A DNA stretch of 64,000 nucleotides from JBBQKI01 sp038326725 (GCA_038326725.1 JBBQKI010000001.1:62001-126000), one strand, 5' to 3'; counted from the first letter of the stretch, positions 42,772 through 51,605 are shown. The notes: generated by a model not told the origin, from the sequence alone. Numbers and translations: made by a program.

Positions 42772-44610
42772 TTAATCCCTTTCGGAAATTTCCTTGAGTT
42801 TTTTGTAGCTGTAGCGAACGAAATAGAACAGTCCAAATAAGAAAACCAGCAATATGGGATATTTTATTTTTTTGCTGATGTTTAAACCTTCATCGCCGAT
42901 CACGTTGTAATTAGCACTCACCAATTTTACAATTTCCGTTTCGTCCTTTTCGCGCATTTTATATTTTAACCTGTCGTCCAGTAATTCACGTTTCGAAGTA
43001 ATAAGATTGCTCAATTGGCTATTATCATTAATATATACCGATTGACTGCTTAGGTTGCCCGCAGCAAAAGAAGAAGCAGCATTAATGATGGAGTCCACTT
43101 GAGCTATCATTTTTTCATTTTCTGCAATTTGTAATGCAGTATTTTCTCTGCCTATCGCTTGATATTCCAAATAATGCGGGTTTTGGTTTATAGAATTCAT
43201 CAAGCCTTCCACAATTTCTTCAGAATATTCGTTCCCTATAATATCAAATTTAAGTCGATGATATTTATAATACTTGCTAGTGGTTATGTCTTCAATATAT
43301 TCTGACACATCCTGATTTTGAGTGAATATCCTAAAAATATCTATGTTCTCCCTAGACTCAGACACAAAATTATAAATATCCACAATGGGTTCAATTTCAA
43401 CACTTACAAACCTTACATAATTAGTGTCCAGTATGCTTTTGAAATATAACGTGTCGTTGGCTTTCAATTTTGCGTTCAACATTTCAACCTCATCATATAA
43501 ATAATCCACGCTTTCAAAATTTGGAATCACGATGGCCTCATTGGAATATACCCTTTTTGAATTCATGTCCATATAATAGCCAAGCGCAAACCCCACAACG
43601 ATCAAAATAACTGTAATGATCCAATATTTCAAGAAAAACGCAATGACCAAAAAAAGCAGTTTTATGCATTTTTTTATAAAATCCCCAAATTTATTAAAAA
43701 GGTACCCGAGATCTATTTCTTCGGATGGTTGGTGTTTATTGCTGTGTGGCTCCATGTGGTCCTGTTTGGTGGTTTGGTTTTGAAGGCTTTCTTCCCAGCC
43801 TTTTGGTTTCATTTTAAAAATGTTGCGAAATTTAGAACTGTCCAAAACACTGTATTTTGGCCTCGCTGCAAAAGTAACGTATTGATTGGTTTTAGCAAGT
43901 TTTGTTTTTTGGTCCAGATTTGAATGTTTTAATATCGCTTCGGCAAAACCGAACCAAGTGGTTTCGCCGCCATTACTATAATGATAAATGCCATAGTCTT
44001 CAATTCCGGAATTAATTACAACCAATAGCGTTTCCGCCAAATCATTAGCATTGGTGGGTGTTCCGGTTTGTTCGGTGGTAATAGTTAACGGTTTACCTTC
44101 TTTCGCATTTCTTAAAATAGTTTTATAGAAATTATGCCCGTACTGAGAATACAGCCAAGAGCTCCTGAAAATGAAATATTTATCGCAATTTTCCTGGATA
44201 TACTGTTCCCCTTTTCGTTTAGAAGCCCCGTAAACATTGATGGGATTGGTTTCGTCATCTTCATTATATGGAGTAATTTTCTTACCGTCAAAAACATAGT
44301 CGGTTGAAACATGAAGCAAAACGGTGCCGTATTCCTTGCACTTTTGCGCCAATTTTTTAACCGCTTCAGAATTGATTTGAAATGCTTTTTCAGGGTCGCT
44401 TTCGGCTTTTTCAACATTAGTGTAGGCGGCGGTATTTATGCAGTAATGAAAAGTGTTTTTTTGGAAAAATATTTTGAGTGAAGCTTCATCCCCAATATCC
44501 AAATCTTCCTTGGCAACAAACAGAATATCAAGCCCGGGAAACTGTGGTGCCGCGTCCTTGATGCATCTCCCCAATTGTCCGTTTGCGCCTGTTACCAGTA
44601 TTTTTTTCAT
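42772..44610 (-). CDS. Fusion of dTDP-4-dehydrorhamnose reductase (RmlD) with a Wzz-like chain-length determinant
   Basis: The 612-residue frame joins two normally separate proteins. Residues 1-283 form RmlD: G8-x-x-G-x-x-G14, STDYVFDG (102-109), catalytic Y127 and K131 in YGASK, and the usual end ARPKYSVLDSSK...GWEESL. Residues 286-612 begin with Met (codon at 43755-43753) and match a Bacteroidota chain-length protein: EEIDLGYLF, a first membrane helix (about 318-347), a coiled periplasmic part and a final helix (about 585-603). RmlD reduces dTDP-4-keto-rhamnose with NAD(P)H; Wzz sets polymer length in the inner membrane. The junction has no stop codon, so the two are continuous. The gene overlaps rmlC by 4 nt. 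A lost stop in the assembly is the alternative. Confidence 0.85.
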   Translation of the reverse strand: MKKILVTGANGQLGRCIKDAAPQFPGLDILFVAKEDLDIGDEASLKIFFQKNTFHYCINTAAYTNVEKAESDPEKAFQINSEAVKKLAQKCKEYGTVLLHVSTDYVFDGKKITPYNEDDETNPINVYGASKRKGEQYIQENCDKYFIFRSSWLYSQYGHNFYKTILRNAKEGKPLTITTEQTGTPTNANDLAETLLVVINSGIEDYGIYHYSNGGETTWFGFAEAILKHSNLDQKTKLAKTNQYVTFAARPKYSVLDSSKFRNIFKMKPKGWEESLQNQTTKQDHMEPHSNKHQPSEEIDLGYLFNKFGDFIKKCIKLLFLVIAFFLKYWIITVILIVVGFALGYYMDMNSKRVYSNEAIVIPNFESVDYLYDEVEMLNAKLKANDTLYFKSILDTNYVRFVSVEIEPIVDIYNFVSESRENIDIFRIFTQNQDVSEYIEDITTSKYYKYHRLKFDIIGNEYSEEIVEGLMNSINQNPHYLEYQAIGRENTALQIAENEKMIAQVDSIINAASSFAAGNLSSQSVYINDNSQLSNLITSKRELLDDRLKYKMREKDETEIVKLVSANYNVIGDEGLNISKKIKYPILLVFLFGLFYFVRYSYKKLKEISERD

Positions 44611-45185
44611 ACATCATTCCGCGAGGGCGGAAATCTTTTTTGGAATTCTTCGAATGTTGGAAGTTGCAAATCCTTTTCAGAAATTATAAAATCTTCTTTG
44701 GAAAGATGCCAATCCAGCCTCAGGGTTGCGTCATTGTATATAATGCCGGATTCGAATGTGGTGTCATAATAATTGTCGCATTTATAAGCAAAAATTGATT
44801 TTTCAGAGAGGGTTATAAACCCATGCGCAAACCCCCGTGGCACAAATAATTGCTCGTGATTTTCATCATCCAAAATAATGGAAAAAGATTTTCCAAATGT
44901 TTTTGAATTTTCTCGGATATCCACAACGATGTCCAAAACCTTCCCTTGTATTACCCTCACCAATTTTGCCTGAGCCATTTTTCCGAATTGAAAATGCAAC
45001 CCCCGCAATACGCCAAAATGCGAAACTGATTGATTGTCCTGAACAAAATCAACGTTCAGCCCCGCAGCTTTTTCGAAAACCTTTTTGTTGAAGGTTTCAG
45101 AAAAAATGCCCCGCTCATCTTTGAAAACCCGGGGCTTTAAGATAAAACAGTCTTTTAAATTTGTTTCCTTTATTTCCAAAATCAA
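44607..45185 (-). CDS. rmlC: dTDP-4-dehydrorhamnose 3,5-epimerase
   Basis: The 192-residue cupin protein has VFKDERGIFSETFN, the QDNQSVSHFGVLRGLHFQ block with active-site His, KLVRVIQGKVLDIVVDIR and VPRGFAHGFITLSE. It epimerises dTDP-4-keto-6-deoxyglucose at C3 and C5. The stop overlaps the RmlD start (TGATG). The last residues, PPSRNDV, are encoded by a short palindrome (44614-44635) like the one at 6267-6287, so the tail is probably not ancestral. Confidence 0.95.
   Translation of the reverse strand: MILEIKETNLKDCFILKPRVFKDERGIFSETFNKKVFEKAAGLNVDFVQDNQSVSHFGVLRGLHFQFGKMAQAKLVRVIQGKVLDIVVDIRENSKTFGKSFSIILDDENHEQLFVPRGFAHGFITLSEKSIFAYKCDNYYDTTFESGIIYNDATLRLDWHLSKEDFIISEKDLQLPTFEEFQKRFPPSRNDV
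44614..44635. repeat. TCATTCCGC-type palindrome inside the rmlC 3' end
   Basis: TTCCGC (44617-44622) and GCGGAA (44627-44632) arms enclose GAGG, with ATC/TCA flanks like those of the palindrome at 6267-6287. Here it is translated as part of the RmlC C-terminus. Confidence 0.55.
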
Positions 45186-46039
45186 TGTAGTTGAAGTAAG
45201 TGTTTACCATAGCCGCTTTTCAATAATGGTGTTGCCAATTCGTTCAATTGTGCTTTGGTAATGTAGCCCATTTCATAAGCCGCTTCTTCAATGGCTCCTA
45301 TTTTCAAGCCTTGCCGTTCTTCAATGACCTCCACAAATTGTGCTGCCTGCATCAGCGAAGCAAAAGTACCCGTGTCCAGCCAAGCGGTTCCCTTGTCCAA
45401 AATGCGCACGCTTAAATTGCCTTTTTTAAGATATTCGTTGTTCACATCGGTTATTTCGAGTTCACCACGATGGCTTGGTTTAATATTGGCGGCAATTTCC
45501 ACCACGCTGTTATCATAAAAATAAATTCCTGGCACGGCATAATTGGATTTTGGGTTTCTTGGTTTTTCTTCAATGGAAAGCGCTTTGCCGTTTTTGTCGA
45601 ATTCCACAACACCGTAACGTTCGGGATCGAGAACGTGATAAGCATAAATAACCCCGCCGGTTGGGTCATTGTTTGATTGAAGCAATTCTTTCAAGCCGGA
45701 TCCGTAAAATATATTGTCGCCCAAAATCAAGGCAACTTTTTCTTTCCCAATAAATTCCTTCCCAATAATGAAAGCTTCGGCCAGGCCGTTCGGGCTTGGC
45801 TGTTCGGCATATTCAAAGGTGCAGCCGAGGTTTTTTCCGTCGCCCAATAATTTTTTGAACAAAGGCAAATCCTGTGGCGTGGAAATAATCAAAATTTCCC
45901 GAATCCCAGAATACATAAGCGTGGACAACGGATAATAGATCATCGGCTTGTCATATACCGGCATCAGTTGCTTGCTCACGGCTAGGGTAATAGGGTGCAA
46001 TCTGGTGCCGGACCCGCCGGCCAAAATGATACCTCTCAT
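45182..46039 (-). CDS. rmlA: Glucose-1-phosphate thymidylyltransferase
   Basis: The 285-residue protein starts MRGIILAGGSGTRLHPIT, followed by SKQLMPVYDKPMIYYPLSTLM and the LGDNIFYG, ERYGVVEFD, EEKPRNPKSNYAVPGIYFYD and RGELEITDVN blocks of RmlA. It makes dTDP-glucose from dTTP and glucose-1-phosphate, the entry to dTDP-L-rhamnose. It overlaps rmlC by 4 nt and lies 62 nt after rmlB. Confidence 0.97.
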   Translation of the reverse strand: MRGIILAGGSGTRLHPITLAVSKQLMPVYDKPMIYYPLSTLMYSGIREILIISTPQDLPLFKKLLGDGKNLGCTFEYAEQPSPNGLAEAFIIGKEFIGKEKVALILGDNIFYGSGLKELLQSNNDPTGGVIYAYHVLDPERYGVVEFDKNGKALSIEEKPRNPKSNYAVPGIYFYDNSVVEIAANIKPSHRGELEITDVNNEYLKKGNLSVRILDKGTAWLDTGTFASLMQAAQFVEVIEERQGLKIGAIEEAAYEMGYITKAQLNELATPLLKSGYGKHLLQLH

Positions 46040-46101
46040 TTTTTATTTTTTTAAAAAGTTTATGTGGTTATAGTCAAGGGCCATATCCGAAAATCGAATA
46101 T

Positions 46102-47103
46102 TTACCTTTCCAAATACCATTCGATTGTCTTTTTAATCCCGCTTTCAAAATCCTCTTCTGCCTTCCATCCCAGTTCCTTTTCAATTTTAGCAGCATCGAT
46201 GGCATAACGAAAATCGTGGCCGGGCCTGTCTTTTACAAAAGTAATTTGCTCTTTATAACGTTTTTCTTTCGGTTTTAATTTATCCAAAATTTTGCAAATG
46301 GCCTCGGCAATATACAGGTTCTCGCGTTCATTTCTTCCACCAATATTATATGTTTCCCCAATTTTTCCCTTTTCCAAAACAAGTTGAATTCCGTTGCAGT
46401 GATCTTTTACATAAAGCCAGTCCCGGACGTTTTTTCCATCACCGTAAATGGGGATTGGTTCACCCGAAATTGCTTTTCGAATAATGGTGGGGATCAATTT
46501 TTCACTATGCTGATGGGGGCCGTAATTATTTGAACAGTTTGTAGTTACCACCGGCAATCCATAGGTGTGAAAATAACTTCGAACAATAAAATCCGACGAG
46601 GCCTTGGAGGCACTGTACGGGCTATTTGGCGCATACGGGGTATCTTCGGTAAACGATCCTGTTTTTCCTAAAGTGCCGTATACTTCATCGGTGGAAATAT
46701 GTAAAAAACGTGCTTTCTCAAAACCGTTTATTATTTGACGCGGACCGATCATCCAAGTTTTATAGGCGTTTTGAAGCAAATTAAATGTTCCAACGATATT
46801 GGTCTGTATAAATTCCGCGGGCCCGGAAATGGAATTATCAACGTGCGATTCTGCAGCAAAATGGACAACAGTTTTAAATTGATGTTTTGTAAAAAGTTCT
46901 GAAATAAGGGCTACATCGCAAATATCACCTTTTATAAAATTGTAATTCGGAAGCCGCGAAACGGCATCCAAATTTTTTAAATTTCCGGCATAGGTTAGTT
47001 TATCCAGCACAAAAATTTCATCCTTGGAGTTTTCCATGAAAAATTCCACGTAATTAGAACCTATAAATCCTGCGCCACCGGTTATTAAAATATTATTTTT
47101 CAC
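46102..47103 (-). CDS. rmlB: dTDP-glucose 4,6-dehydratase
   Basis: The 333-residue extended SDR has GGAGFIGSNYV (about 8-18), HFAAESHVDNS, the STDEVYG block and the catalytic YSASKASSD (Tyr-Lys). These mark RmlB, which removes water from dTDP-glucose to give the 4-keto-6-deoxy sugar. It begins the rmlB-A-C-D order here. Its start overlaps the stop of the upstream 559-residue protein by 4 nt. Confidence 0.97.
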   Translation of the reverse strand: MKNNILITGGAGFIGSNYVEFFMENSKDEIFVLDKLTYAGNLKNLDAVSRLPNYNFIKGDICDVALISELFTKHQFKTVVHFAAESHVDNSISGPAEFIQTNIVGTFNLLQNAYKTWMIGPRQIINGFEKARFLHISTDEVYGTLGKTGSFTEDTPYAPNSPYSASKASSDFIVRSYFHTYGLPVVTTNCSNNYGPHQHSEKLIPTIIRKAISGEPIPIYGDGKNVRDWLYVKDHCNGIQLVLEKGKIGETYNIGGRNERENLYIAEAICKILDKLKPKEKRYKEQITFVKDRPGHDFRYAIDAAKIEKELGWKAEEDFESGIKKTIEWYLER

Positions 47104-48779
47104 TCTAAAATTTGTTTTAAAATTTTTTCGGTAATCAAATATGTGGGTTTTACGCCCGTAGTTCCCAACCCGCCGGAAGCTAATGTACTGCCAGTTTCCA
47201 AAGGATTGTCCGAAGCATAATAGGCATATCTAACCTTTACTTTGGGGCTGATGCTCCGCCTGATTTTTGACGCGGCCTGTATCGCTTTATGGTAATGTGC
47301 GCCTTCCATTTCCAGCCCGATAACATTCCAGGTGGATTTGTGGAAAAACTTCAAAATATCCCGGTTTTGAAGTGAAGTCCCCAAAACTGTTATCATCGTT
47401 CCTGTACAAACCTTTACGCCATCTTCGTTGAAAAGCGATTTTTTTAATTTATTTTTAAATGGATAATTATCTGCCGTCCCTTCAAAAACGTGAGCGGACG
47501 GAATCATGATATCGCCTTTTCCGCCTTCGAGGATTCCGGCCTTTCCCATAATGGAAACTGAAACCACGTTCAAAAAATGCTTTATTTTATGGGTGTCGGT
47601 ATAGGGTTTCAACAATTCGTCCATGGTTTCGTAGGCTTGCTCCCCAAAAGCGTAATCCATAACGATGATTACAGGTTTTTCGTTCAAAGATTTTTTGTTT
47701 TCGGTTTCAATTTCTGTTAAAAAAGAACAGTCAAAAATTTGGACATCGATGCTCGTGCCGCTAAAATCCTCAATATAGGTCATGCCGTTTTCAATAGCCG
47801 TTTTGGTTACCTTATCCCGTAATTTTGTATTGAGCGGACTGCTAAGCGATTCAAATATTTCAAGTGGAGTTTTTGTTTTCAATTCCTTTTGCAAGGCTTT
47901 GGGGGCGAAAAGCGTGTTCATCACGCTGTGCATATTGGCACTAATAATGTGAAGTGGCCTGGCCAATAACCCTTTCTCTTCTAAAGTTTGCTTGATTTTC
48001 AATGCCCAACGTTCGCCGTGTATATGATGGCCCAAACGTTCGCGAAGCACTGGGCTGAAAGTAATGACCCTTTGGGTGTCCTCCACAAGTTCTTCGATGG
48101 CGCGTTTTCCCAAATAATAAATAATATTCAAAAAACGGTTTTCGTTTTTTTTACTCGCGAAATAGGGATAAATCTCGCTTACTTCCTTGAACGTCCTTCC
48201 CAAGAAATTGGCGGTGTGTGTAAGGGCAATTTCTTTTTCCTGTTGAGTAAGTTTTCCTTCCTTGAGCGCAGCATCCTCCAATTTTTTCCAATCGCGGATT
48301 ACTGTGCCCTCATCGGTGTTCATTACCTGTTTCATGATTTTTTGCGCTTCGATATAAAGAAAAGTGAGGTGGGTCAAAATATCATAAATGTCCGAACGGC
48401 CCCGAGTGATCTCAATGTTCATTTGAAGGTCATCAATGCGGTAACAATTCCTTCTTCTTTTTAAGGGAATGATCGGTTCGAAATGTGAATTTTTATATCC
48501 TTCATCGCTTGTTAAATTGATAAACCTGCATTCCTCGATGCCGTACGGAAGTCTGTCGATAACGTATAAAAGTCCTTGGAGTTCGATTTTTTCTTCGGAA
48601 ATGGAACCATAAATTTCGGGCCGTAATATCAATAAAGATTCACGAAGCGTTTCCCCCGAAATGCCCATCGGTTTATAAAACCCTCGATTGAACAAATGCC
48701 GCATGGTAACGTAAAGCCGCTCGATTGCTCCCGTGCTTTCTTGGGCTCGGGTCCGTGTATGTTTGGTCAAATCGGTCAT
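47100..48779 (-). CDS. DUF6909-type protein with nucleoside-phosphorylase-like C-terminal half
   Basis: The 559-residue soluble protein has two parts. The N-terminal 300 residues are helical and charged with no motif I know. The C-terminal part carries patterns of the PNP/MTAN/AMP-nucleosidase superfamily: MGKAGILEGGKGDIMIP (411-427), EMEGAHYHKAI (490-500; the E-M-E that binds ribose in the superfamily) and YYASDNP (about 520), where the Asp acts on the base. I infer a nucleosidase or phosphorylase fold, but substrate and activity are not known. It resembles the flavobacterial DUF6909 group by memory. It lies 22 nt after the GH3 gene and overlaps rmlB by 4 nt. Confidence 0.7.
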   Translation of the reverse strand: MTDLTKHTRTRAQESTGAIERLYVTMRHLFNRGFYKPMGISGETLRESLLILRPEIYGSISEEKIELQGLLYVIDRLPYGIEECRFINLTSDEGYKNSHFEPIIPLKRRRNCYRIDDLQMNIEITRGRSDIYDILTHLTFLYIEAQKIMKQVMNTDEGTVIRDWKKLEDAALKEGKLTQQEKEIALTHTANFLGRTFKEVSEIYPYFASKKNENRFLNIIYYLGKRAIEELVEDTQRVITFSPVLRERLGHHIHGERWALKIKQTLEEKGLLARPLHIISANMHSVMNTLFAPKALQKELKTKTPLEIFESLSSPLNTKLRDKVTKTAIENGMTYIEDFSGTSIDVQIFDCSFLTEIETENKKSLNEKPVIIVMDYAFGEQAYETMDELLKPYTDTHKIKHFLNVVSVSIMGKAGILEGGKGDIMIPSAHVFEGTADNYPFKNKLKKSLFNEDGVKVCTGTMITVLGTSLQNRDILKFFHKSTWNVIGLEMEGAHYHKAIQAASKIRRSISPKVKVRYAYYASDNPLETGSTLASGGLGTTGVKPTYLITEKILKQILE

Positions 48780-48801
48780 TGGTCCAAAGATAGTACAAAT
48801 T

Positions 48802-50307
48802 TTAGGCTTGGATTTTTAGCAGTGCATCGGCAATTTTCCGATCGTTAGCAAGCCTTGGGATTTTGTTTTGCCCGCCCAACTTTCCTTGGGATTTCATGTA
48901 GGCTTGAAAACTATTTTTGGAAAGAGCTGTTATTTTTAAAGGCTGAAGCACTTTTCCTTTTATTAAATCGAAATAATAGGAATTCTGTTTTTGCATGGAG
49001 GCATCGAGCAATGAAGCCAATTCATGAAGGTTTTCCGGTTCGCTCTCAAATTCGATGAGCCATTCGTGATACGGCAGTTGGCCCAAGTCGGTTTCAAGTT
49101 GAGGCGCCACTGTGAATTCTGAAATTGAAAAAGGAATTTCTGACATTGCTTCCTGCATGGCCTGCTCCACTTCTTTCCCAATCACGTGTTCGCCAAATGC
49201 CGAAATAAAATGCTTGATTCTTCCGGAAACAATTACCCGGTATGGCTTTAAGGAGGTAAACCGAACCGTGTCGCCCAGATTATAGGCCCAAAGCCCAGCA
49301 TTAGTAGAGACTATCAGCACATAATCCACGGCCAAGTTTACATCTCCAATGGTGAGCCGGCGGGGGTTGTTTTCAAAAAAAGTTGATGCTTCAATGAATT
49401 CGTAAAAGATGCCGGAATTTAATTGGAGCAACATTCCTTTTTCATTTTGCTTATCCTGAAAAGCGAAAAAGCCTTCGCTGGCGGGATACAATTCAATACT
49501 ATCGACTTTTCGGCCAATCAGGGCTTCAAACTTTGCGCGGTAGGGTTCATAATTCACTCCACCATAAATGAAAAGATTAAAATTTTTGAACAACTCGCCC
49601 ACCTTTTTGCTCGATGTTTTTGAAAGCCTTTCAAAATACATCTGTACCCAGGACGGGATTCCGCTGATCACAGTCATATTCTCATTTTTGGTTTCTTCTA
49701 CGATGGCATCCACCTTGGTTTCCCAATCGTCAATGCAATTGGTTTCCCAACTAGGCATTCGGTTTTTTTGAAGGTAGGCAGGAACGTAATGGGCCACGAT
49801 GCCCGAAAGGCGGCCAATTTTTATCCCGTTTTTTTCGGTCATTTGGGGGCTGCCCTGCAAGAAAATCATTTTCCCATTCACGAAATTGCTTTTGCCCGTT
49901 TCATAAATGTAGCAAAGAATTGCGTTCCGTGCGGCTATAATGTGGTGGGGCATCGAAGCTTTGGTCAAGGGGATGTATTTTGCACCGGAAGTGGTGCCAG
50001 AGGTTTTTGCAAAATATACTGGCTTCCCCGGCCATAGAATATTCTCTTCGCCCGCAACAACTCTATCGACGTATGGTTTTAAAGCTTCGTAATCCCTAAC
50101 TGGAACACTTTTTTGGAAATCGGCATATTTTGAAATTTTTTCAAAATTATGGTCTTTACCAAAAGCAGTATTTTTTGCCTCGGAAACCAGTTTTTTAAAA
50201 ACATTTAGCTGTGTTTCTTGGGGTTTTGAGGCCCATTTTTTTATTTTCCCAACGGTAATTTTAGCGAAGACTTTTGCGCCCAAAGATTTTATATTCATAG
50301 CATTCAA
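48802..50307 (-). CDS. GH3-family acyl-adenylating enzyme
   Basis: The 501-residue protein matches the bacterial GH3 (auxin-responsive promoter) family: FAKTSGTTSGAKYIPLT (ATP loop, about 105-121), YPASEGFFAFQ, LWAYNLGDTVRFTSL and the SGRIKHFISAFGEH segment. Plant relatives adenylate a carboxylic acid and join it to an amino acid; bacterial members are uncharacterised to my knowledge. It overlaps the M23 gene by 4 nt, so envelope or acyl-lipid work is possible. Together with the CapK-like ligase at 23.6 kb, adenylating enzymes lie on both sides of the polysaccharide locus. Confidence 0.9.
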   Translation of the reverse strand: MNAMNIKSLGAKVFAKITVGKIKKWASKPQETQLNVFKKLVSEAKNTAFGKDHNFEKISKYADFQKSVPVRDYEALKPYVDRVVAGEENILWPGKPVYFAKTSGTTSGAKYIPLTKASMPHHIIAARNAILCYIYETGKSNFVNGKMIFLQGSPQMTEKNGIKIGRLSGIVAHYVPAYLQKNRMPSWETNCIDDWETKVDAIVEETKNENMTVISGIPSWVQMYFERLSKTSSKKVGELFKNFNLFIYGGVNYEPYRAKFEALIGRKVDSIELYPASEGFFAFQDKQNEKGMLLQLNSGIFYEFIEASTFFENNPRRLTIGDVNLAVDYVLIVSTNAGLWAYNLGDTVRFTSLKPYRVIVSGRIKHFISAFGEHVIGKEVEQAMQEAMSEIPFSISEFTVAPQLETDLGQLPYHEWLIEFESEPENLHELASLLDASMQKQNSYYFDLIKGKVLQPLKITALSKNSFQAYMKSQGKLGGQNKIPRLANDRKIADALLKIQA

Positions 50308-51167
50308 TCAAAATCAATGAAACCTTCGGGGTTAATAGGAAAACCGTCCCGCCAAAGTTCAAAATGAAGGTGCGGGCCGGTGGTGAGTTCGCCCGTATTG
50401 CCCACGGTAGCTATCACCTCACCGCCCCGCACCTGTTCGCCCTGCTCTTTGGTAAGCGTGGCGTTGTGCTTATAGGCAGAAATAAAATCGTTGCCATGTT
50501 TCAAGATAATAACATAGCCGGTCTGGGCGGTCCATTCTGCAAAAATAACTGTGCCGTCGGCAACGGCCTTTACTGGGGCATTTTTTATGGTTACCACATC
50601 CACTGCAAAATGTTTTGTCTTTACATCATATCTTTCAGTTATGGTTCCTTTTACCGGGGGAAAAAACGCATATTCAAGGTTTTGTTTTGCCAATAATGGA
50701 TTGTATTTATCTTCTTGGGCAACTTGTTCCCTTAATTTTAAATCTCTTTCGGAAGTTTGGGCCAAAATGGAAGGATCTACTTTTGCGGCTTCAATTACTG
50801 AATCTTTATTGAAATTTACCGTTTTCACATCGCCGGTAAGCACTTTTTTTATTGAGGCGAGATATTGTTCGTTGACATTAATTATGTTCTGAAGGGAATC
50901 GGTTTGATATGTCATTTCAGTTGCCTTTCTTTTCAACGCCGTTGAGGAGTAGCCGGGGATATATTCCCGAAGCCCTGTAAACGCTATTATGTAGGTAGTG
51001 GCCGCAATCAAAAAAAAGGCAAAAAGCATGCTGAAGATGAACACGTTCAGCCGGTTGAGCTTGAACGAAAAACGCTCTTCGAAGGTTTCTTCGTTCAGGA
51101 TGATCAGCCGATACTTATTAAGCAGTTTCTTTTTGAAGTTTTGTTTTAGTTTTTCTTTTTCAGCCAT
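50304..51167 (-). CDS. M23 family metallopeptidase (membrane-anchored peptidoglycan endopeptidase)
   Basis: The 287-residue protein has one N-terminal membrane helix (about 40-62), a linker with a coiled region and a C-terminal LytM domain (about 170-287). The zinc ligands appear intact: H and D in KHFAVDVV and the HLHFEL motif near the end, unlike the degenerate EnvC-like protein at 1.8 kb. It should cut peptide cross-links of peptidoglycan. On the minus strand TATATTTG (51188-51195) is a likely -7 box; no good -33 box is visible. It leads the GH3 - DUF6909 - rml transcript. Confidence 0.9.
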   Translation of the reverse strand: MAEKEKLKQNFKKKLLNKYRLIILNEETFEERFSFKLNRLNVFIFSMLFAFFLIAATTYIIAFTGLREYIPGYSSTALKRKATEMTYQTDSLQNIINVNEQYLASIKKVLTGDVKTVNFNKDSVIEAAKVDPSILAQTSERDLKLREQVAQEDKYNPLLAKQNLEYAFFPPVKGTITERYDVKTKHFAVDVVTIKNAPVKAVADGTVIFAEWTAQTGYVIILKHGNDFISAYKHNATLTKEQGEQVRGGEVIATVGNTGELTTGPHLHFELWRDGFPINPEGFIDFD

Positions 51168-51260
51168 TGCTCAAATAATGCTATGTACAAATATAAAATA
51201 AAAGCCCGGTCGCTTTAGGCTAAACTTGGAGTCTTAACGTTATATATAGAGAAAACTTGT

Positions 51261-51268
51261 TACCTTTG
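51261..51268 (+). promoter_or_regulatory. Putative -7 box for tatA
   Basis: TACCTTTG matches TAnnTTTG exactly, 18 nt before the ATG at 51287. No TTG lies at the right distance upstream, so this is a one-box prediction. Confidence 0.5.
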
Positions 51269-51286
51269 GATTAAAATATTGATATT

Positions 51287-51535
51287 ATGAATGCACTTTT
51301 TATACCCTTAGTTATTGGATGGCCCCAGATTATATTGATAATTTTGGTGGTGCTATTATTATTTGGCGGGAAAAAAATCCCTGAAATGATGCGTGGATTG
51401 GGCGGTGGCATAAAAGAATTCAAAAACGCATCGAAAGATGATGTAGCGGCAAAAAAAGCCGAAGATGTACGTAAGGATGACTTAAATTCTGAAAGGCCAT
51501 TGCGAGACGAACATTCTACAGAAGGCAAAATTTAA
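51287..51535 (+). CDS. tatA: Twin-arginine translocase subunit TatA/TatE
   Basis: The 82-residue protein has a single N-terminal membrane helix (about 10-24), the FGGKKIPEMMRGLGGGIKEFK amphipathic helix typical of TatA and an acidic tail. TatA oligomers form the pore that passes folded proteins with twin-arginine signals across the inner membrane. TatC is not in the window. The gene diverges from the M23 operon; a bidirectional terminator follows. Confidence 0.94.
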   Translation: MNALFIPLVIGWPQIILIILVVLLLFGGKKIPEMMRGLGGGIKEFKNASKDDVAAKKAEDVRKDDLNSERPLRDEHSTEGKI

Positions 51536-51550
51536 ATTCCTTTTACCATA

Positions 51551-51590
51551 AAAAAACCTGTTTACCTTTAAAAAAGTAAACAGGTTTTTT
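51551..51590. terminator. Bidirectional Rho-independent terminator
   Basis: A perfect stem of 15 bp including the A/T tails (51551-51565 with 51576-51590) has a 10-nt loop; the core is ACCTGTTTAC / GTAAACAGGT and both strands end in T6. It sits between convergent tatA and the DUF4837-type gene and should stop both. Confidence 0.9.
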
Positions 51591-51605
51591 ATATTCGGTG
51601 ATAAC

